Source: Flavobacterium sp. HSC-32F16 (lineage in GTDB: Bacteria > Bacteroidota > Bacteroidia > Flavobacteriales > Flavobacteriaceae). From it: a DNA stretch of 64,000 nucleotides. This document shows, in pieces, positions 7,879-17,281 of this stretch. The notes below the pieces were generated by a model. That model was not told where the DNA came from, did not search any database, and was given only the letters and a program-made list of their open reading frames with translations. The translations under genes and the position numbers were made by a program. Numbering within the stretch: the stretch's first letter is position 1; the number at the start of each line of letters is the position of its first letter. The stretch is from assembly GCF_024171645.1 (NCBI RefSeq), contig NZ_JALKAC010000004.1, forward strand, positions 62,001 to 126,000, written 5' to 3'.

Positions 7879-8781
7879 TTACCTTCCAAAAGAATCATAA
7901 TTGTCTTCTGCGTATTTTTCGAAACGTTTTAAAATCACAATATTTTCTTTCTCAATTTTTGTCAATTGACTGTAAACATCACTTGAAACTGGGATATACC
8001 ATTCTACCTGGTCAAAAAACTGACGAACCGTTTTTGTTTTAAAAGTAAGCCCGTGTCTGGCAAAAATGGTATTTCTAAGAATTTCTAAATCAATTTTCTT
8101 TAGATTTTTTAAATCTGATTCAGTTAATTTTTGTGTTGATGAATTGATTGTCATGATACTTTCAGATGCTATTCTGTATAAAGAGGAGTTTTCATATTCG
8201 ATTTCACTTTCATCTTTATTTTCACTTTCGTCTCCTTCATCGACAATTGCAACTTTCTCTACTTTTGGATTTTGATAATCAACATACATTCCTTCACTAG
8301 GAAGCATTACGTAAGGATTATATCTAAAGTCTTTTTTAGTTAAGGAAAAACTTCTTATTCTAACTGCTTTTTTAGGATTATTGGCTGTCCAGGTGCCAAC
8401 AAGTAGAGTGTCGTTTTTTATTTCAAATTCAAAAACGCCATCATTTTTATCATCCCCGGGTTCATGAAGAACAAAATGAACCGAATTTCCTTTTTTTGTC
8501 ATTCGGCCCGTAAGAGGTCTGTTATTTCCAGCAACAATACATCTGCCTGTAACTTCAGAATTCGTTATCTTTTTAATTGAAATATTAATTTTATTGACGT
8601 GCATTTCCTGACCGTCATCATGTTGGTTTTCAGATACAAAATCGCCAACCCACGAACCATAAAGTTCGGACATAAGTTCGGTTTCATGTGTTTTTTCAGA
8701 TAGTTTTTCTTTGGTTATTTTCTCCTTTTGATTACAGGAGAAAAGTATAAAGGCAAGTAATAAACAGAAAAGTTTTTTCAT
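7879..8781 (-). CDS. YARHG-domain lipoprotein
   Basis: A 300-residue lipoprotein. The signal peptide ends in the lipobox LFSC with Cys16, so it should be anchored to a membrane facing the periplasm or surface. Residues 40-150 form a beta-rich region around GSWVGDFVSE and LLVGTWTANN, like a small extracellular beta-sandwich or lipocalin-like fold. An acidic linker (DEGDESENKDESEIEYENS) follows. The C-terminal part IDLEILRNTIFARHG with a following FFDQVEWYIP is the YARHG domain (here FARHG). Its start overlaps the upstream DUF2306 gene by 4 bp. YARHG domains are extracellular and of unknown function. Confidence 0.8.
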   Translation of the reverse strand: MKKLFCLLLAFILFSCNQKEKITKEKLSEKTHETELMSELYGSWVGDFVSENQHDDGQEMHVNKINISIKKITNSEVTGRCIVAGNNRPLTGRMTKKGNSVHFVLHEPGDDKNDGVFEFEIKNDTLLVGTWTANNPKKAVRIRSFSLTKKDFRYNPYVMLPSEGMYVDYQNPKVEKVAIVDEGDESENKDESEIEYENSSLYRIASESIMTINSSTQKLTESDLKNLKKIDLEILRNTIFARHGLTFKTKTVRQFFDQVEWYIPVSSDVYSQLTKIEKENIVILKRFEKYAEDNYDSFGR

Positions 8782-9407
8782 TTTTTTGATTGGTTATAAA
8801 GATGATATTCAATGATTAATAAATTGGGAATCCATCCAATCCAAGCAATAATCTGATACAAATCCATTGGAGAGGGATGAAACAAATACACAAGAACAAC
8901 CTTCCAAAAACGTAAGGTTACTGCAGAAAAGGTTAAGGCAAAACTTCGCAGCATAAATGCTTTATGATCTTTTAAACTTTTATTTTTGATTGAAGTGAAT
9001 CCCTTAAAAGTAAAATAAAACCATAAAATAGATAAAGTGACAAAAGATATTTTTGAATAGAAACCGCCGTTTGCAAAAATACCAATAAAAAAGCCGGATG
9101 GAGCGCTTAAAAACAGCACTACAAAAACATAAAACTTCCCTATGTTTCTATGGATGTTAATCTTTTTTTCTAAAATGTAATTGCTAAACTGTGTAAATCC
9201 CGCCATTAAAACAAATAGGGCAGAATAAACATGCAGATAAAAAAAGAATAAATAAAGTGGAATTTCATTAACCTCAGTTTGTTTAATCTGCAGGAAAGCA
9301 ACATCATTACGAAGCGGAATATATTGCCAGGTAAGCTTAATCATTAAAATGAAAAAATAGCTAAAAACGGCAATCCAGATAAAAGGTAAAAATGCTCTCT
9401 TGATCAA
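8778..9407 (-). CDS. DUF2306 family integral membrane protein
   Basis: A 209-residue protein with about six hydrophobic segments. HVYSALFVLMAGFTQF and the IHRNIGKFYVF that follows (His-Arg-x2-Gly-Lys) are the hallmarks of DUF2306 proteins, and KDHKAFMLRSFALTFSAVTLR near residue 145-165 is the second conserved loop. The conserved histidines resemble those of haem-binding membrane proteins, but the function is not established. It is translationally coupled to the YARHG lipoprotein (4-bp ATGA overlap), so the two may work together in the envelope. Confidence 0.75.
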   Translation of the reverse strand: MIKRAFLPFIWIAVFSYFFILMIKLTWQYIPLRNDVAFLQIKQTEVNEIPLYLFFFYLHVYSALFVLMAGFTQFSNYILEKKINIHRNIGKFYVFVVLFLSAPSGFFIGIFANGGFYSKISFVTLSILWFYFTFKGFTSIKNKSLKDHKAFMLRSFALTFSAVTLRFWKVVLVYLFHPSPMDLYQIIAWIGWIPNLLIIEYHLYNQSKK

Positions 9408-9469
9408 TTGTATGGCTTATAATTATTACGACTTCAAATATAAGAAAATTCTTTAAAATAAGTTGTTTG

Positions 9470-9510
9470 AAAAAACAAAACCCGATAGTGAAAACTATCG
9501 GGTTTTTTAT
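9470..9510 (-). terminator. terminator downstream of secA
   Basis: CCCGATAGT, a 4-base loop and ACTATCGGG (9481-9502). On the minus strand a T-rich tract follows (9480 downward). It ends the secA transcript. Confidence 0.75.
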
Positions 9511-9565
9511 ATGGTTCAAACACAGTCTGTAAACTGAGACTGAGGCTGAAAACTAAAAGGAATTA

Positions 9566-12500
9566 TTATTTAACAAGAACCCAAGTCCCAGCAACAATAA
9601 GGCTTTCAGCTTTTTTAAATTTCATTGTTTCTGTTTTACCAGTTGCAACTTCCTGAACTGTTACAGTATCGTTACGGTTAATTTTTGGCATATCTCTAAC
9701 AATCGTTTCTGTAACCTGACGTTGTTGTGTTTCTCCAGCTTCACGGTTAATTTCTTCGCTGTTAGGAATTTCATCTTTGCTTAATTGAAAATTTTCTTTT
9801 TGACGAACTTCTCTGGCTTCATGAATTTCAGGAACGTTTTGAGCAGGTAAATCACCTTTGAATAAGAATGAAATAACTTCTTTGTTAACGTTGTCTAACA
9901 TTCCTCTAAACAAGTTGAAAGCTTCTAATTTGTAAATAAGCAATGGATCTTTTTGTTCGTGAACAGCCAATTGAACAGATTGTTTCAATTCGTCCATTTT
10001 GCGTAAATGTTTTTTCCAAGCCTCATCCACAATAGAAAGAGTGATGTTTTTCTCGAAATCAGCAATTAATTGAGCACCTTCACTGTCGTACGCTTTTTTC
10101 AAGTCAGTAACCACATTCAAAGTTTTAATTCCGTCTGTAAATGGAACTACAATTCTTTCGAAATGATTGTTTGGCTCTTCATAAACTCCTCTAATGATTG
10201 GGAAAGCTTCTCTTGCGCTTCTTTCTGTTTTTTCAGTATAGAAAGCCAGAGCTTCTTTATATACTTTTCCAGTTACTTCAATATCTGATAATTTTTGAAA
10301 ATCAGCTTCTGAAATTGGAGAAGTAATTCCGAAATAACGAATTAAGTCAAAATCAAAACCTTTAAAATCATTTGCAATTTTATTGTTGCTTACAATTAAT
10401 TCGCAAGTATCATAAAGCATATTAGCGATATCCAGTTTTAAACGCTCGCCAAATAATGCATGACGGCGACGTTTGTAAACTACTTCACGCTGAGAGTTCA
10501 TAACGTCATCATATTCTAATAAACGTTTACGAACACCAAAATTGTTTTCTTCTACTTTTTTCTGAGCACGTTCGATAGATTTAGTCATCATAGAATGCTG
10601 AATAACTTCACCTTCTTTCAATCCCATTCTGTCCATTACTTTGGCCACTCTTTCAGAACCAAATAAACGCATTAAGTTATCTTCAAGAGAAACGTAGAAC
10701 TGAGAACTTCCCGGATCTCCCTGACGACCAGAACGACCACGTAACTGTCTGTCAACACGACGTGAATCATGACGCTCTGTACCCACGATTGCTAAACCTC
10801 CCGCAGCTTTAACTTCTGGAGATAATTTAATATCGGTACCACGACCTGCCATATTTGTTGCAATAGTTACAACTCCCGCTTTACCTGCTTCTTCAACGAT
10901 TTGTGCCTCTTGCTTGTGCATTTTAGCATTCAATACGTTATGTGTAATTCCTCTCATTTTAAGCATACGGCTTAATAATTCTGAAATCTCTACAGAAGTT
11001 GTTCCAATTAATACTGGTCTTCCAGCTTGAGATAATTCAGTAACATCTTCAATTACAGCGTTGAATTTTTCACGTGTTGTTTTGTAGATATAATCTTCTT
11101 TGTCAATTCTTGAGATGCCGCGATTGGTAGGAATTTCAACAACGTCTAATTTATAAATCTGCCATAACTCGCCGGCTTCTGTAACAGCTGTACCCGTCAT
11201 ACCGCCTAATTTGCTGTACATTCTGAAATAATTCTGTAATGTTACAGTTGCAAAAGTCTGCGTTGCAGCTTCGATTTTTACATTTTCTTTAGCTTCGATC
11301 GCCTGGTGTAAACCGTCAGAATAACGACGACCATCCATGATACGACCTGTCTGCTCATCGACAATCATAATTTTGTTGTCCATGATAACGTATTCTACAT
11401 CTTTTTCAAAAAGAGCATACGCTTTTAAAAGCTGCGTAAGAGTATGGATACGTTCGCTTTTTACTCCAAAATCCTGGAATAATCTTTCTTTAGCTTCGGC
11501 TTCAGAATCTTTGTCTAACTTTTGCTTTTCGATAGCAGCAATTTCTGTTCCGATGTCTGGTAAAACGAAGAAATCAGAATCTGTATCGCCAGATAAATAT
11601 TTGATACCATTATCAGTTAATTCTACCTGATTGTTTTTTTCTTCAATCACAAAGTATAAAGCCTCATCAACTTTATGCATTTCGCGATTGTTATCCTGCA
11701 TGTATTGATTTTCAGTTTTTTGAAGTAATTGTTTAATTCCTTCTTCACTTAAAAATTTAATTAATGCTTTATTTTTAGGTAAACTTCTGTAAGCTCTTAA
11801 TAATAAGAATCCGCCTTCTTTAGTATTTCCTTCTTTGATTAATTTTTTAGCTTCAGCTAAGAAACCATTCGCTAACTGACGCTGTTGTGCAACTAAGTTT
11901 TCGATTTTTGGTTTCAATTCGTTAAATTCATGACGATCTCCCTGTGGAACTGGTCCTGAAATAATAAGCGGTGTTCTTGCATCATCAATTAATACAGAAT
12001 CGACCTCATCGACAATAGCATAATTGTGTTTTCTCTGCACTAAATCGCTAGGTGAGTGCGCCATGTTATCTCTTAAATAGTCAAAACCAAATTCGTTGTT
12101 GGTTCCGTAAGTGATATCAGCATCGTACGCTTTTTTTCTAGCCTCAGTACTTGGCTGGTGATTATCGATACAATCAACAGATAAACCGTGGAATTCAAAT
12201 AATGGTGCTTTCCACGTGCTGTCACGTTTTGCTAAGTAGTCATTCACTGTTACTAAGTGAACTCCGTTTCCGGTTAAAGCGTTTAAGTAAAGCGGCAATG
12301 TAGCTACTAACGTTTTACCTTCACCCGTTTGCATTTCGGCAACTTTACCTTCATGTAAAACCATTCCTCCAATCAACTGAACATCATAGTGAATCATGTC
12401 CCAAGTGATATCTTTTCCGGCAGCATTCCATTGATTAGCCCAAATCGATTTTTCTCCGTCAATTGTAATATAGGGTTTGACTGCAGAAAATTCACGGTCT

Positions 12501-12907
12501 TTTGCAGTTGCAGTAACTTCAATATGAGAGTTTTCTTTAAAACGACGAGCCGTTTCTTTTACTACAGAAAACGCTTCTGGAAGAATTTCCAATAAAGTTT
12601 TTTCAGAGATTTCATAAGCTTCTTTTTCAAGTGCATCTATTGCATCATAAAGATCTTCTCTTTTATCAATATCCTCGATTTTTTCAACCTCAGTTTTAAG
12701 AGAAGCTATTTTTGCATCTTTATCTGCTCTTGCTTCTTTAATTCTTTCTTTAAAGTATGCTGTTCTTGCTCTTAATTCATCGTGAGACAAACTCATTAAG
12801 CTAGTTTCGAAAGTTTTAATTTTGTTTAAGTAAGGCTGTAGGGCTTTAACGTCTTTTTGAGACTTATCACCTACAAAGACCTTGATGATGCTGTTTATGA
12901 AACTCAT
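9566..12907 (-). CDS. secA: preprotein translocase ATPase SecA
   Basis: A 1113-residue motor that pushes unfolded proteins through SecYEG. Seen: Walker [11 protein letters not shown] with GEGKT at 195-199, [17 protein letters not shown] (Walker B and the following loop), [14 protein letters not shown] and the [16 protein letters not shown] helicase motif. The C-terminus holds the scaffold and wing regions, then a linker ending in AGTWVLVK. It is about 200 residues longer than E. coli SecA (901), with the Walker A motif shifted by roughly 90 residues because of an N-terminal charged helical insertion (about 60-105). It lacks the C-terminal zinc-binding cysteines. It lies downstream of a DUF2795 gene on the same strand. 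Confidence 0.97.
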   Translation of the reverse strand: MSFINSIIKVFVGDKSQKDVKALQPYLNKIKTFETSLMSLSHDELRARTAYFKERIKEARADKDAKIASLKTEVEKIEDIDKREDLYDAIDALEKEAYEISEKTLLEILPEAFSVVKETARRFKENSHIEVTATAKDREFSAVKPYITIDGEKSIWANQWNAAGKDITWDMIHYDVQLIGGMVLHEGKVAEMQTGEGKTLVATLPLYLNALTGNGVHLVTVNDYLAKRDSTWKAPLFEFHGLSVDCIDNHQPSTEARKKAYDADITYGTNNEFGFDYLRDNMAHSPSDLVQRKHNYAIVDEVDSVLIDDARTPLIISGPVPQGDRHEFNELKPKIENLVAQQRQLANGFLAEAKKLIKEGNTKEGGFLLLRAYRSLPKNKALIKFLSEEGIKQLLQKTENQYMQDNNREMHKVDEALYFVIEEKNNQVELTDNGIKYLSGDTDSDFFVLPDIGTEIAAIEKQKLDKDSEAEAKERLFQDFGVKSERIHTLTQLLKAYALFEKDVEYVIMDNKIMIVDEQTGRIMDGRRYSDGLHQAIEAKENVKIEAATQTFATVTLQNYFRMYSKLGGMTGTAVTEAGELWQIYKLDVVEIPTNRGISRIDKEDYIYKTTREKFNAVIEDVTELSQAGRPVLIGTTSVEISELLSRMLKMRGITHNVLNAKMHKQEAQIVEEAGKAGVVTIATNMAGRGTDIKLSPEVKAAGGLAIVGTERHDSRRVDRQLRGRSGRQGDPGSSQFYVSLEDNLMRLFGSERVAKVMDRMGLKEGEVIQHSMMTKSIERAQKKVEENNFGVRKRLLEYDDVMNSQREVVYKRRRHALFGERLKLDIANMLYDTCELIVSNNKIANDFKGFDFDLIRYFGITSPISEADFQKLSDIEVTGKVYKEALAFYTEKTERSAREAFPIIRGVYEEPNNHFERIVVPFTDGIKTLNVVTDLKKAYDSEGAQLIADFEKNITLSIVDEAWKKHLRKMDELKQSVQLAVHEQKDPLLIYKLEAFNLFRGMLDNVNKEVISFLFKGDLPAQNVPEIHEAREVRQKENFQLSKDEIPNSEEINREAGETQQRQVTETIVRDMPKINRNDTVTVQEVATGKTETMKFKKAESLIVAGTWVLVK

Positions 12908-12948
12908 AATTTATTGTATTTCTTTATTATATAATGTGTATTTGAACC

Positions 12949-12980
12949 AAAAAAAAAGCCTCTGTGATGAGACTTTTTCC
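12949..12980 (-). terminator. weak terminator after the DUF2795 gene
   Basis: On the minus strand GTCTC, a short loop and GAGGC are followed by a run of nine T. The stem has one mismatch. It lies between the DUF2795 gene and secA and may only attenuate read-through. Confidence 0.5.
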
Positions 12981-12993
12981 TTTGGTTTATTTT

Positions 12994-13215
12994 TTAATAT
13001 TCATCCTCATTCCAAAGATAATCTTCGTCTGTTGGATAATCAGGCCAAATTTCTTCCATTGATTCATATATCTCCCCTTCGTCTTCGATTGATTGAAGGT
13101 TCTCTACTACTTCTAATGGAGCACCAGCTCTAATAGCGTAGTCTATAAGTTCGTCTTTGTTAGCAGGCCATGGCGCATCACTTAAATAAGATGCTAATTC
13201 TAATGTCCAATACAT
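12994..13215 (-). CDS. DUF2795 family small acidic protein
   Basis: A 73-residue acidic cytosolic protein. The N-terminal half ELASYLSDAPWPANKDELID with the following IRAGAPLEVVENLQ is the DUF2795 helical domain. The C-terminal half is almost all acidic and aromatic residues (EIWPDYPTDEDYLWNEDEY). DUF2795 proteins are common just upstream of secA in flavobacteria as small conserved proteins. Function unknown; location suggests but does not show a link with export. Confidence 0.75.
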   Translation of the reverse strand: MYWTLELASYLSDAPWPANKDELIDYAIRAGAPLEVVENLQSIEDEGEIYESMEEIWPDYPTDEDYLWNEDEY

Positions 13216-13313
13216 CTGTTATCTGTTTAGTTTGTGCAAAAATAAATTTTTTACTGAAAAAGACAAGTAAAATTTGATTTATTTTAATAAAATTTAAGAA
13301 CGTCTTTACTAGT

Positions 13314-13432
13314 ATTCAGTTTTTAGTGCCGGTTTTCAGTGTTAAAACTTAAAATTGCTCCTAATTGCTGTATTTTTTTTGTATCCAGTTTTTATGTGAG
13401 TTTGCAGTATGAAAAACTGAAAACTTAGACTG
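13314..13432. repeat. degenerate inverted CAGTTTTCAGT-type repeat
   Basis: Left elements CAGTTTTTAGT and GGTTTTCAGTG (13318-13342) face right elements GAAAAACTGAAAACTTAGAC (13411-13430). The region between DUF2795 and the adenosyltransferase (13216-13433) otherwise shows no gene. Confidence 0.4.
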
Positions 13433-13433
13433 T

Positions 13434-14003
13434 TTACTTCCTCGGAATCCATTTCACTTCCTCCGCTTTTAAGTCAAACGACAACTTCCGTGCCAAGACA
13501 AAAAGGTAGTCAGAAAGTCGGTTTAAGTACATAATTGCAATTTCAGGAACGTGTTCATTATGGCTTAAATGTACTGCCAAACGCTCTGCACGACGACAAA
13601 TACAACGTGCTATATGACAATGTGACACGGTTGGGTGTCCGCCTGGTAAAACAAAATGAGTCATTTGCGGAAGGCTTTCTTCCATTTTGTCTATTTCGTT
13701 TTCAAGCAATTCGATATCTGAATCAATTATTCCGAGATTTTTTAAACGAAGTTCTCCGTTTTTTAAAACTTCTTTTTCCTGCGGAGTTGCCAAAATGGCG
13801 CCTACGGTAAAAAGACGATCCTGAATTTCTATTAAAATGGTTTTATAATGGGAATCCATTTCCTGATCGCGAATTAATCCTATATAAGAATTCAGTTCAT
13901 CAACAGTTCCATAACTGTCAATCCTGATATGATCCTTAGGAACACGCGTGCCTCCAAAAAGAGCTGTTGTTCCTTTGTCGCCTGTTTTGGTATATACTTT
14001 CAT
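13434..14003 (-). CDS. cob(I)yrinic acid a,c-diamide adenosyltransferase, PduO type
   Basis: A 189-residue ATP:corrinoid adenosyltransferase that attaches the 5'-deoxyadenosyl group of ATP to cobalamin. The N-terminal KTGDKGTTALFGGTRVPK is the ATP-binding strand-loop of the PduO family. GTVDELNSYIG, RICRRAER-like CICRRAERLAVHL and LNRLSDYLFVLARKL are the conserved helices lining the active site at trimer interfaces. The enzyme is cytosolic. No cobalamin synthesis genes are nearby, so it probably salvages imported corrinoid for B12-dependent enzymes. The call is strong. Confidence 0.9.
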   Translation of the reverse strand: MKVYTKTGDKGTTALFGGTRVPKDHIRIDSYGTVDELNSYIGLIRDQEMDSHYKTILIEIQDRLFTVGAILATPQEKEVLKNGELRLKNLGIIDSDIELLENEIDKMEESLPQMTHFVLPGGHPTVSHCHIARCICRRAERLAVHLSHNEHVPEIAIMYLNRLSDYLFVLARKLSFDLKAEEVKWIPRK

Positions 14004-14014
14004 TTTTTTTTAAA

Positions 14015-14050
14015 GATGCTAAGGTTCTGAGGTGCTAAGATTCTAAGATT
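14015..14050. repeat. tandem 8-mer repeat, CTTAGNAN type, copy 2
   Basis: Plus-strand units ATGCTAAG, GTTCTGAG, GTGCTAAG, ATTCTAAG in direct succession, just upstream of the adenosyltransferase start. Same family as 7840-7876 (opposite orientation). Confidence 0.6.
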
Positions 14051-14154
14051 TCTTTTTTGGAGTAAAATTTAAAATCTTTTTAAGATGTTGAGCTTTTTCT
14101 TTTTGCGATTAAACGATTAACCAAATAAACGGTCCAACTATTTGAAATCTAAAA

Positions 14155-14841
14155 TTATTTAGTCCTGTCGCTTTCAATTAATCCGTCTCTTAAACGAATA
14201 ACTCTGTGTGCGTAAGCTGCAATATCTTCTTCGTGAGTTACCAGGATTACTGTATTTCCCTGTGCGTGAATATCTCCAAAAAGCTTCATGATTTCTACAG
14301 AAGTTTTACTGTCTAAGTTTCCTGTTGGTTCATCGGCTAAAATAATCGAAGGTTTGTTGACCAAAGCTCTTGCAATGGCAACACGCTGGCGTTGTCCTCC
14401 AGATAACTGATTCGGCTGGTGATCCATTCTGTCAGCCAGATTTACTTGTTTTAAAACTTCAGTAGCTCTTGCGTTTCTATCCGATTTTGAATATCCGGCA
14501 TAAATCATAGGCAGCGCTACATTGTCTAAAGCCGTTGTTCTTGGTAAAAGATTGAAGGTTTGAAATACAAAACCAATTTCAGTATTTCTAATTCCGGCCA
14601 ATTCATCATCGCGCATTTGGCTGACATCCTTTCCGTTTAAAACATATCTTCCCGAAGTAGGCGTATCCAAACAACCTAATAAATTCATTAAAGTTGATTT
14701 TCCAGATCCCGAAGGGCCCATTAAAGCGACATATTCGCCTTTGTTGATTTCTAAATTAACTCCTTTTAAAACATATACGATTTCATTACCAAGTACAAAA
14801 TTTCGTCTTATGTCGGTTATCTTAATTAATGGATCTGCCAT
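14155..14841 (-). CDS. ABC transporter ATP-binding protein (LolD/MacB-like)
   Basis: A 228-residue ATPase with Walker [10 protein letters not shown] (42-50), a Q-loop in [17 protein letters not shown], the signature [15 protein letters not shown], Walker [16 protein letters not shown] and the switch His in [16 protein letters not shown] and GNLDSKTS are typical of the LolD/MacB/FtsE branch, whose permeases have four membrane segments and a large periplasmic domain. No permease gene is adjacent, so the partner is encoded elsewhere. It is likely to energise lipoprotein release or an efflux system at the inner membrane. The ATPase call is firm; the subfamily is moderate. Confidence 0.88.
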   Translation of the reverse strand: MADPLIKITDIRRNFVLGNEIVYVLKGVNLEINKGEYVALMGPSGSGKSTLMNLLGCLDTPTSGRYVLNGKDVSQMRDDELAGIRNTEIGFVFQTFNLLPRTTALDNVALPMIYAGYSKSDRNARATEVLKQVNLADRMDHQPNQLSGGQRQRVAIARALVNKPSIILADEPTGNLDSKTSVEIMKLFGDIHAQGNTVILVTHEEDIAAYAHRVIRLRDGLIESDRTK

Positions 14842-15071
14842 TTTATTTTACAATTTTGGATTTAAAAGTACAAAACACTTTTCAATAAATGATAAGTAGT
14901 TTAGAATTGGATTTTGTTACAAAAGCTTTTGATATATGTATTAAAAGAAATATATTTTTTAAAACAGAAAAAAGTTATATCATTTTTGATTTATTTTGCA
15001 TAATTATCATTATTTTATAAATTTTATAGTTTTAAAATGTTTTTTAATTTACGAATGTGATAATAATGTAA

Positions 15072-15100
15072 TTTGTTTGGTTTTGTAATTGGTAAATTTG
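15072..15100 (+). promoter_or_regulatory. Bacteroidota-type promoter for the 15128 lipoprotein
   Basis: TTTG (15072-15075), 17 bp, then TAAATTTG (15093-15100), which matches TAnnTTTG. It lies 28 bp before the start codon in an AT-rich 286-bp gap. Confidence 0.6.
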
Positions 15101-15127
15101 ATTATGAATTAATTAAAACAATAAATT

Positions 15128-15787
15128 ATGAAAAACATAAAAATCGTATTAGGAATCGCATTAATTGCATTAGGATTTACATCGTGTAAAGATGAAAAAC
15201 AAGAAAAAGCTCAAAAAACAATCGACTCTTATGTAGCCTACGTCGATTCTGTAAAAAATGTTTCTGCAGAGAATTTAAAAGCCGACTGGAAAGCAGTTGA
15301 TGCTGAATATGATAGAAGATCTCAAGAAGCTCAGGCAGCCTTAGCAGATTTAAAAGATAATACTGCTGAGACTGAAAAAGTAAATACTAGTAAAGTAAAA
15401 TATGAAGAGTTTAAAAATGAGATGACCACCGTTTTTGCCCCTCCAGCTCCGAGTCCGAAACAGCAATTGAGAAACGCCTTGTTTGGTGAAGGAAAAATTG
15501 GCGACGATATGAGCTTTGCCTGGGTAAACGCTCAAAATATTCATAGTGTTTACCAACAATTTGTACATACTGTAGAAAATAATAAGGATAAATATTCCAG
15601 AGAAGACTGGGATGAAATTAAAGTATTGTATGAAGCGCTTGACAGCCGTAAAAATACTGTTGAAAAAGAAGGTTTAACTTCTGAAGACAATAGAAAAATT
15701 GCAGGTCTAAAAGTTAAATTTGCACCTATGTATACTTTAAACAGAATGGGAGCTAAAGCCGAAGAGAATAAAGAAGCTAAAAAATAA
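15128..15787 (+). CDS. uncharacterised helical lipoprotein
   Basis: A 219-residue protein with a lipoprotein signal ending in GFTSC (Cys20), so it is probably anchored in the envelope. The mature part is charged, Ala/Lys/Glu-rich and predicted mostly helical (SVKNVSAENLKADWKAVDAEY, then EAQAALADLKDNTAETEKV). A Pro-rich break, FAPPAPSPKQQ, separates a second helical half. No catalytic motif is seen. It has its own promoter and shares a bidirectional terminator with the convergent methyltransferase gene. Similar small helical lipoproteins are common in flavobacteria; no function can be given. Confidence 0.7.
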   Translation: MKNIKIVLGIALIALGFTSCKDEKQEKAQKTIDSYVAYVDSVKNVSAENLKADWKAVDAEYDRRSQEAQAALADLKDNTAETEKVNTSKVKYEEFKNEMTTVFAPPAPSPKQQLRNALFGEGKIGDDMSFAWVNAQNIHSVYQQFVHTVENNKDKYSREDWDEIKVLYEALDSRKNTVEKEGLTSEDNRKIAGLKVKFAPMYTLNRMGAKAEENKEAKK

Positions 15788-15810
15788 AGTTTGAATTTTT
15801 ATTCAAATGA

Positions 15811-15841
15811 AAAAGACGATCAGAAGTGATCGTCTTTTTTT
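15811..15841. terminator. bidirectional terminator
   Basis: AAAAGACGATC, loop AGAAGT, GATCGTCTTTT plus further T. It sits between convergent genes (15128-15787 plus strand, 15840-16631 minus strand). The minus-strand stop codon abuts the T-tract. Confidence 0.8.
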
Positions 15842-16631
15842 ATGCTCTAATCACAAAATGTTCTTTTTCCTGCTCGTATCTAAAAAATACAAATCCCCAT
15901 TGAAAAGTATCAATTGTTACTTTTACTTTAGGATGATTTTTAATAATTTCCCAAGCTTGCTCCATTTCTGGAGACCAATGAATATCATCAAAAATCCAAA
16001 CCGAATCGTTGTTGATTGTGGGTAGTAAAAGCTCAAAATAGGCTAAAGTTGCTTTTTTAGAATGATTTCCGTCAAAATATATTAGATCGAAGTTTTCAGT
16101 CTCAGTTTTCAGTCTCAGTTTAATATCCTGTAGATAACTGTCAAATTCGGTTACAACAGAATCTACATTGTCGAGATTGAATTTTTGCAATTGTAATTGA
16201 CATTGATCTGCCGTTTGCGGACATCCTTCTAAAGTAATTACCTTCGCTTTCGTGTTTCCAAGAGCGAGGGCAGAAGTGGCCAAGCCTAACGAAGTGCCAA
16301 TTTCGAGAATATTTTTGGGCTGAAAATAATTAGTAACGCGAAATAATAATTCGGCACGTTTAGGAGAAATTCCGGCCGTTGAAGCGATTTTTGAAATCTG
16401 CCTTCTGTTAGATTTAAAAACTTTCGAGCCAACGCCAAAATCGGTTACTTCAATAAAATTTTTATTTTCAAGAAGTGATTTTCTGTAGTTCTTTAGAATT
16501 TGATATTCGGGTTTTGGCTTTTTATCGTAAAAACATTTCGTAAGTAAATTAAAAACAAATGGCGAATGTACGCCGTGTTCGTTTGTAGAATGCCAAAGAA
16601 AGTTGAAATACGATTTGATTGGAAACAACAT
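15840..16631 (-). CDS. class I SAM-dependent methyltransferase
   Basis: A 263-residue cytosolic protein with a Rossmann methyltransferase core. Motif I is ILEIGTSLGLATSALAL, followed by KVITLEGCPQTADQCQ and, after an intervening segment, FDLIYFDGNHSKKATLAYFE, typical of O-methyltransferases of the COMT/Sgc family. WIFDDIHWSPEMEQAWE follows. The N-terminus has STNEHGVHSPFVFNLL. The substrate is unknown. An intergenic-type repeat (CAGTCTCAGTTTTCAG) is present inside the coding sequence at 16091-16121 and encodes LRLKTETEN, an insertion-like stretch. Convergent with the 15128 lipoprotein gene. Confidence 0.78.
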   Translation of the reverse strand: MLFPIKSYFNFLWHSTNEHGVHSPFVFNLLTKCFYDKKPKPEYQILKNYRKSLLENKNFIEVTDFGVGSKVFKSNRRQISKIASTAGISPKRAELLFRVTNYFQPKNILEIGTSLGLATSALALGNTKAKVITLEGCPQTADQCQLQLQKFNLDNVDSVVTEFDSYLQDIKLRLKTETENFDLIYFDGNHSKKATLAYFELLLPTINNDSVWIFDDIHWSPEMEQAWEIIKNHPKVKVTIDTFQWGFVFFRYEQEKEHFVIRA

Positions 16632-16647
16632 GAATTTTGAAATAATC

Positions 16648-17160
16648 TTAATTAACTGACTTTAATGTGATATCAAATATAAGTACTGAGCCTCCAGGGA
16701 TACTTTTATAATCTTTACTGCCATAGCCTAAGTGGGAAGGAACAAAAAGCTGAATTTCTCCGCCTGTTTTTAAAAATGGAATTCCTTCTTTCCAACCCGG
16801 AATAAGACTGCGCAAAACAAAGGAAACTCCTTCTGTAGTTTCGTCAAAAACTTTTCCATTAGTAAAATAACCTTTATAAATAACGGTTACATTAGAATCT
16901 AATGTAGGGTGTCCGTCAGTTTCATTTTCACCTGCATTTTCTTCCTCGCCCGCATTCTCTCCTCCACTTTCACTTTCTCCTTCTTTGATTATAATGTAGT
17001 ATAAACCAGAATTTGTTCTTTGTGCAGTTAAGTTATTCTGTGTCAGATAATCTATAATTTCTTTCTCGTTTTGGGCAGTATAATCTTTAACTTCATCATT
17101 ATCCTTAGAACAAGAAATAAAGAGAGTTAATGAAAGTAAAGCGGTTAAAAGTTGTTTCAT
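16648..17160 (-). CDS. FKBP-type peptidyl-prolyl isomerase lipoprotein
   Basis: A 170-residue lipoprotein (lipobox ISC, Cys17) with one C-terminal FKBP domain: VTVIYKGYFTNGKVFDET, FVLRSLIPGWKEGIPFLKTG and VPSHLGYGSKD. It catalyses proline isomerisation in periplasmic or surface proteins. Between a short N-terminal helical region (EIIDYLTQNNLTAQRT) and the FKBP core is a low-complexity Glu/Gly/Asn insert (about residues 61-86) built from repeats of GENAGEE type. The gene lies 17 bp upstream of the methyltransferase gene on the same strand. In flavobacteria such FKBP lipoproteins often accompany gliding-motility or secretion functions; that is not shown here. Confidence 0.85.
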   Translation of the reverse strand: MKQLLTALLSLTLFISCSKDNDEVKDYTAQNEKEIIDYLTQNNLTAQRTNSGLYYIIIKEGESESGGENAGEEENAGENETDGHPTLDSNVTVIYKGYFTNGKVFDETTEGVSFVLRSLIPGWKEGIPFLKTGGEIQLFVPSHLGYGSKDYKSIPGGSVLIFDITLKSVN

Positions 17161-17193
17161 GTTTTATCTTTTTAAATCATTAAATATTCAGTT

Positions 17194-17273
17194 TCACAGA
17201 GCTTCACAAAGAAAACGCAAAGATTGACAAAAAATTTCGTGTAACTCGGTGTGTTTTCTTTGTGAATCTTTGT
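17194..17273. repeat. inverted repeat, CACAAAGAAAAC type
   Basis: The left arm TTCACAAAGAAAACGC and the right arm GTGTTTTCTTTGTGAATC are inverted copies around about 33 bp. The repeat fills the gap between the ABC-F gene and the FKBP gene. A half-copy resembling it lies at 54582-54613. Confidence 0.5.
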
Positions 17274-17281
17274 GTAATAGA

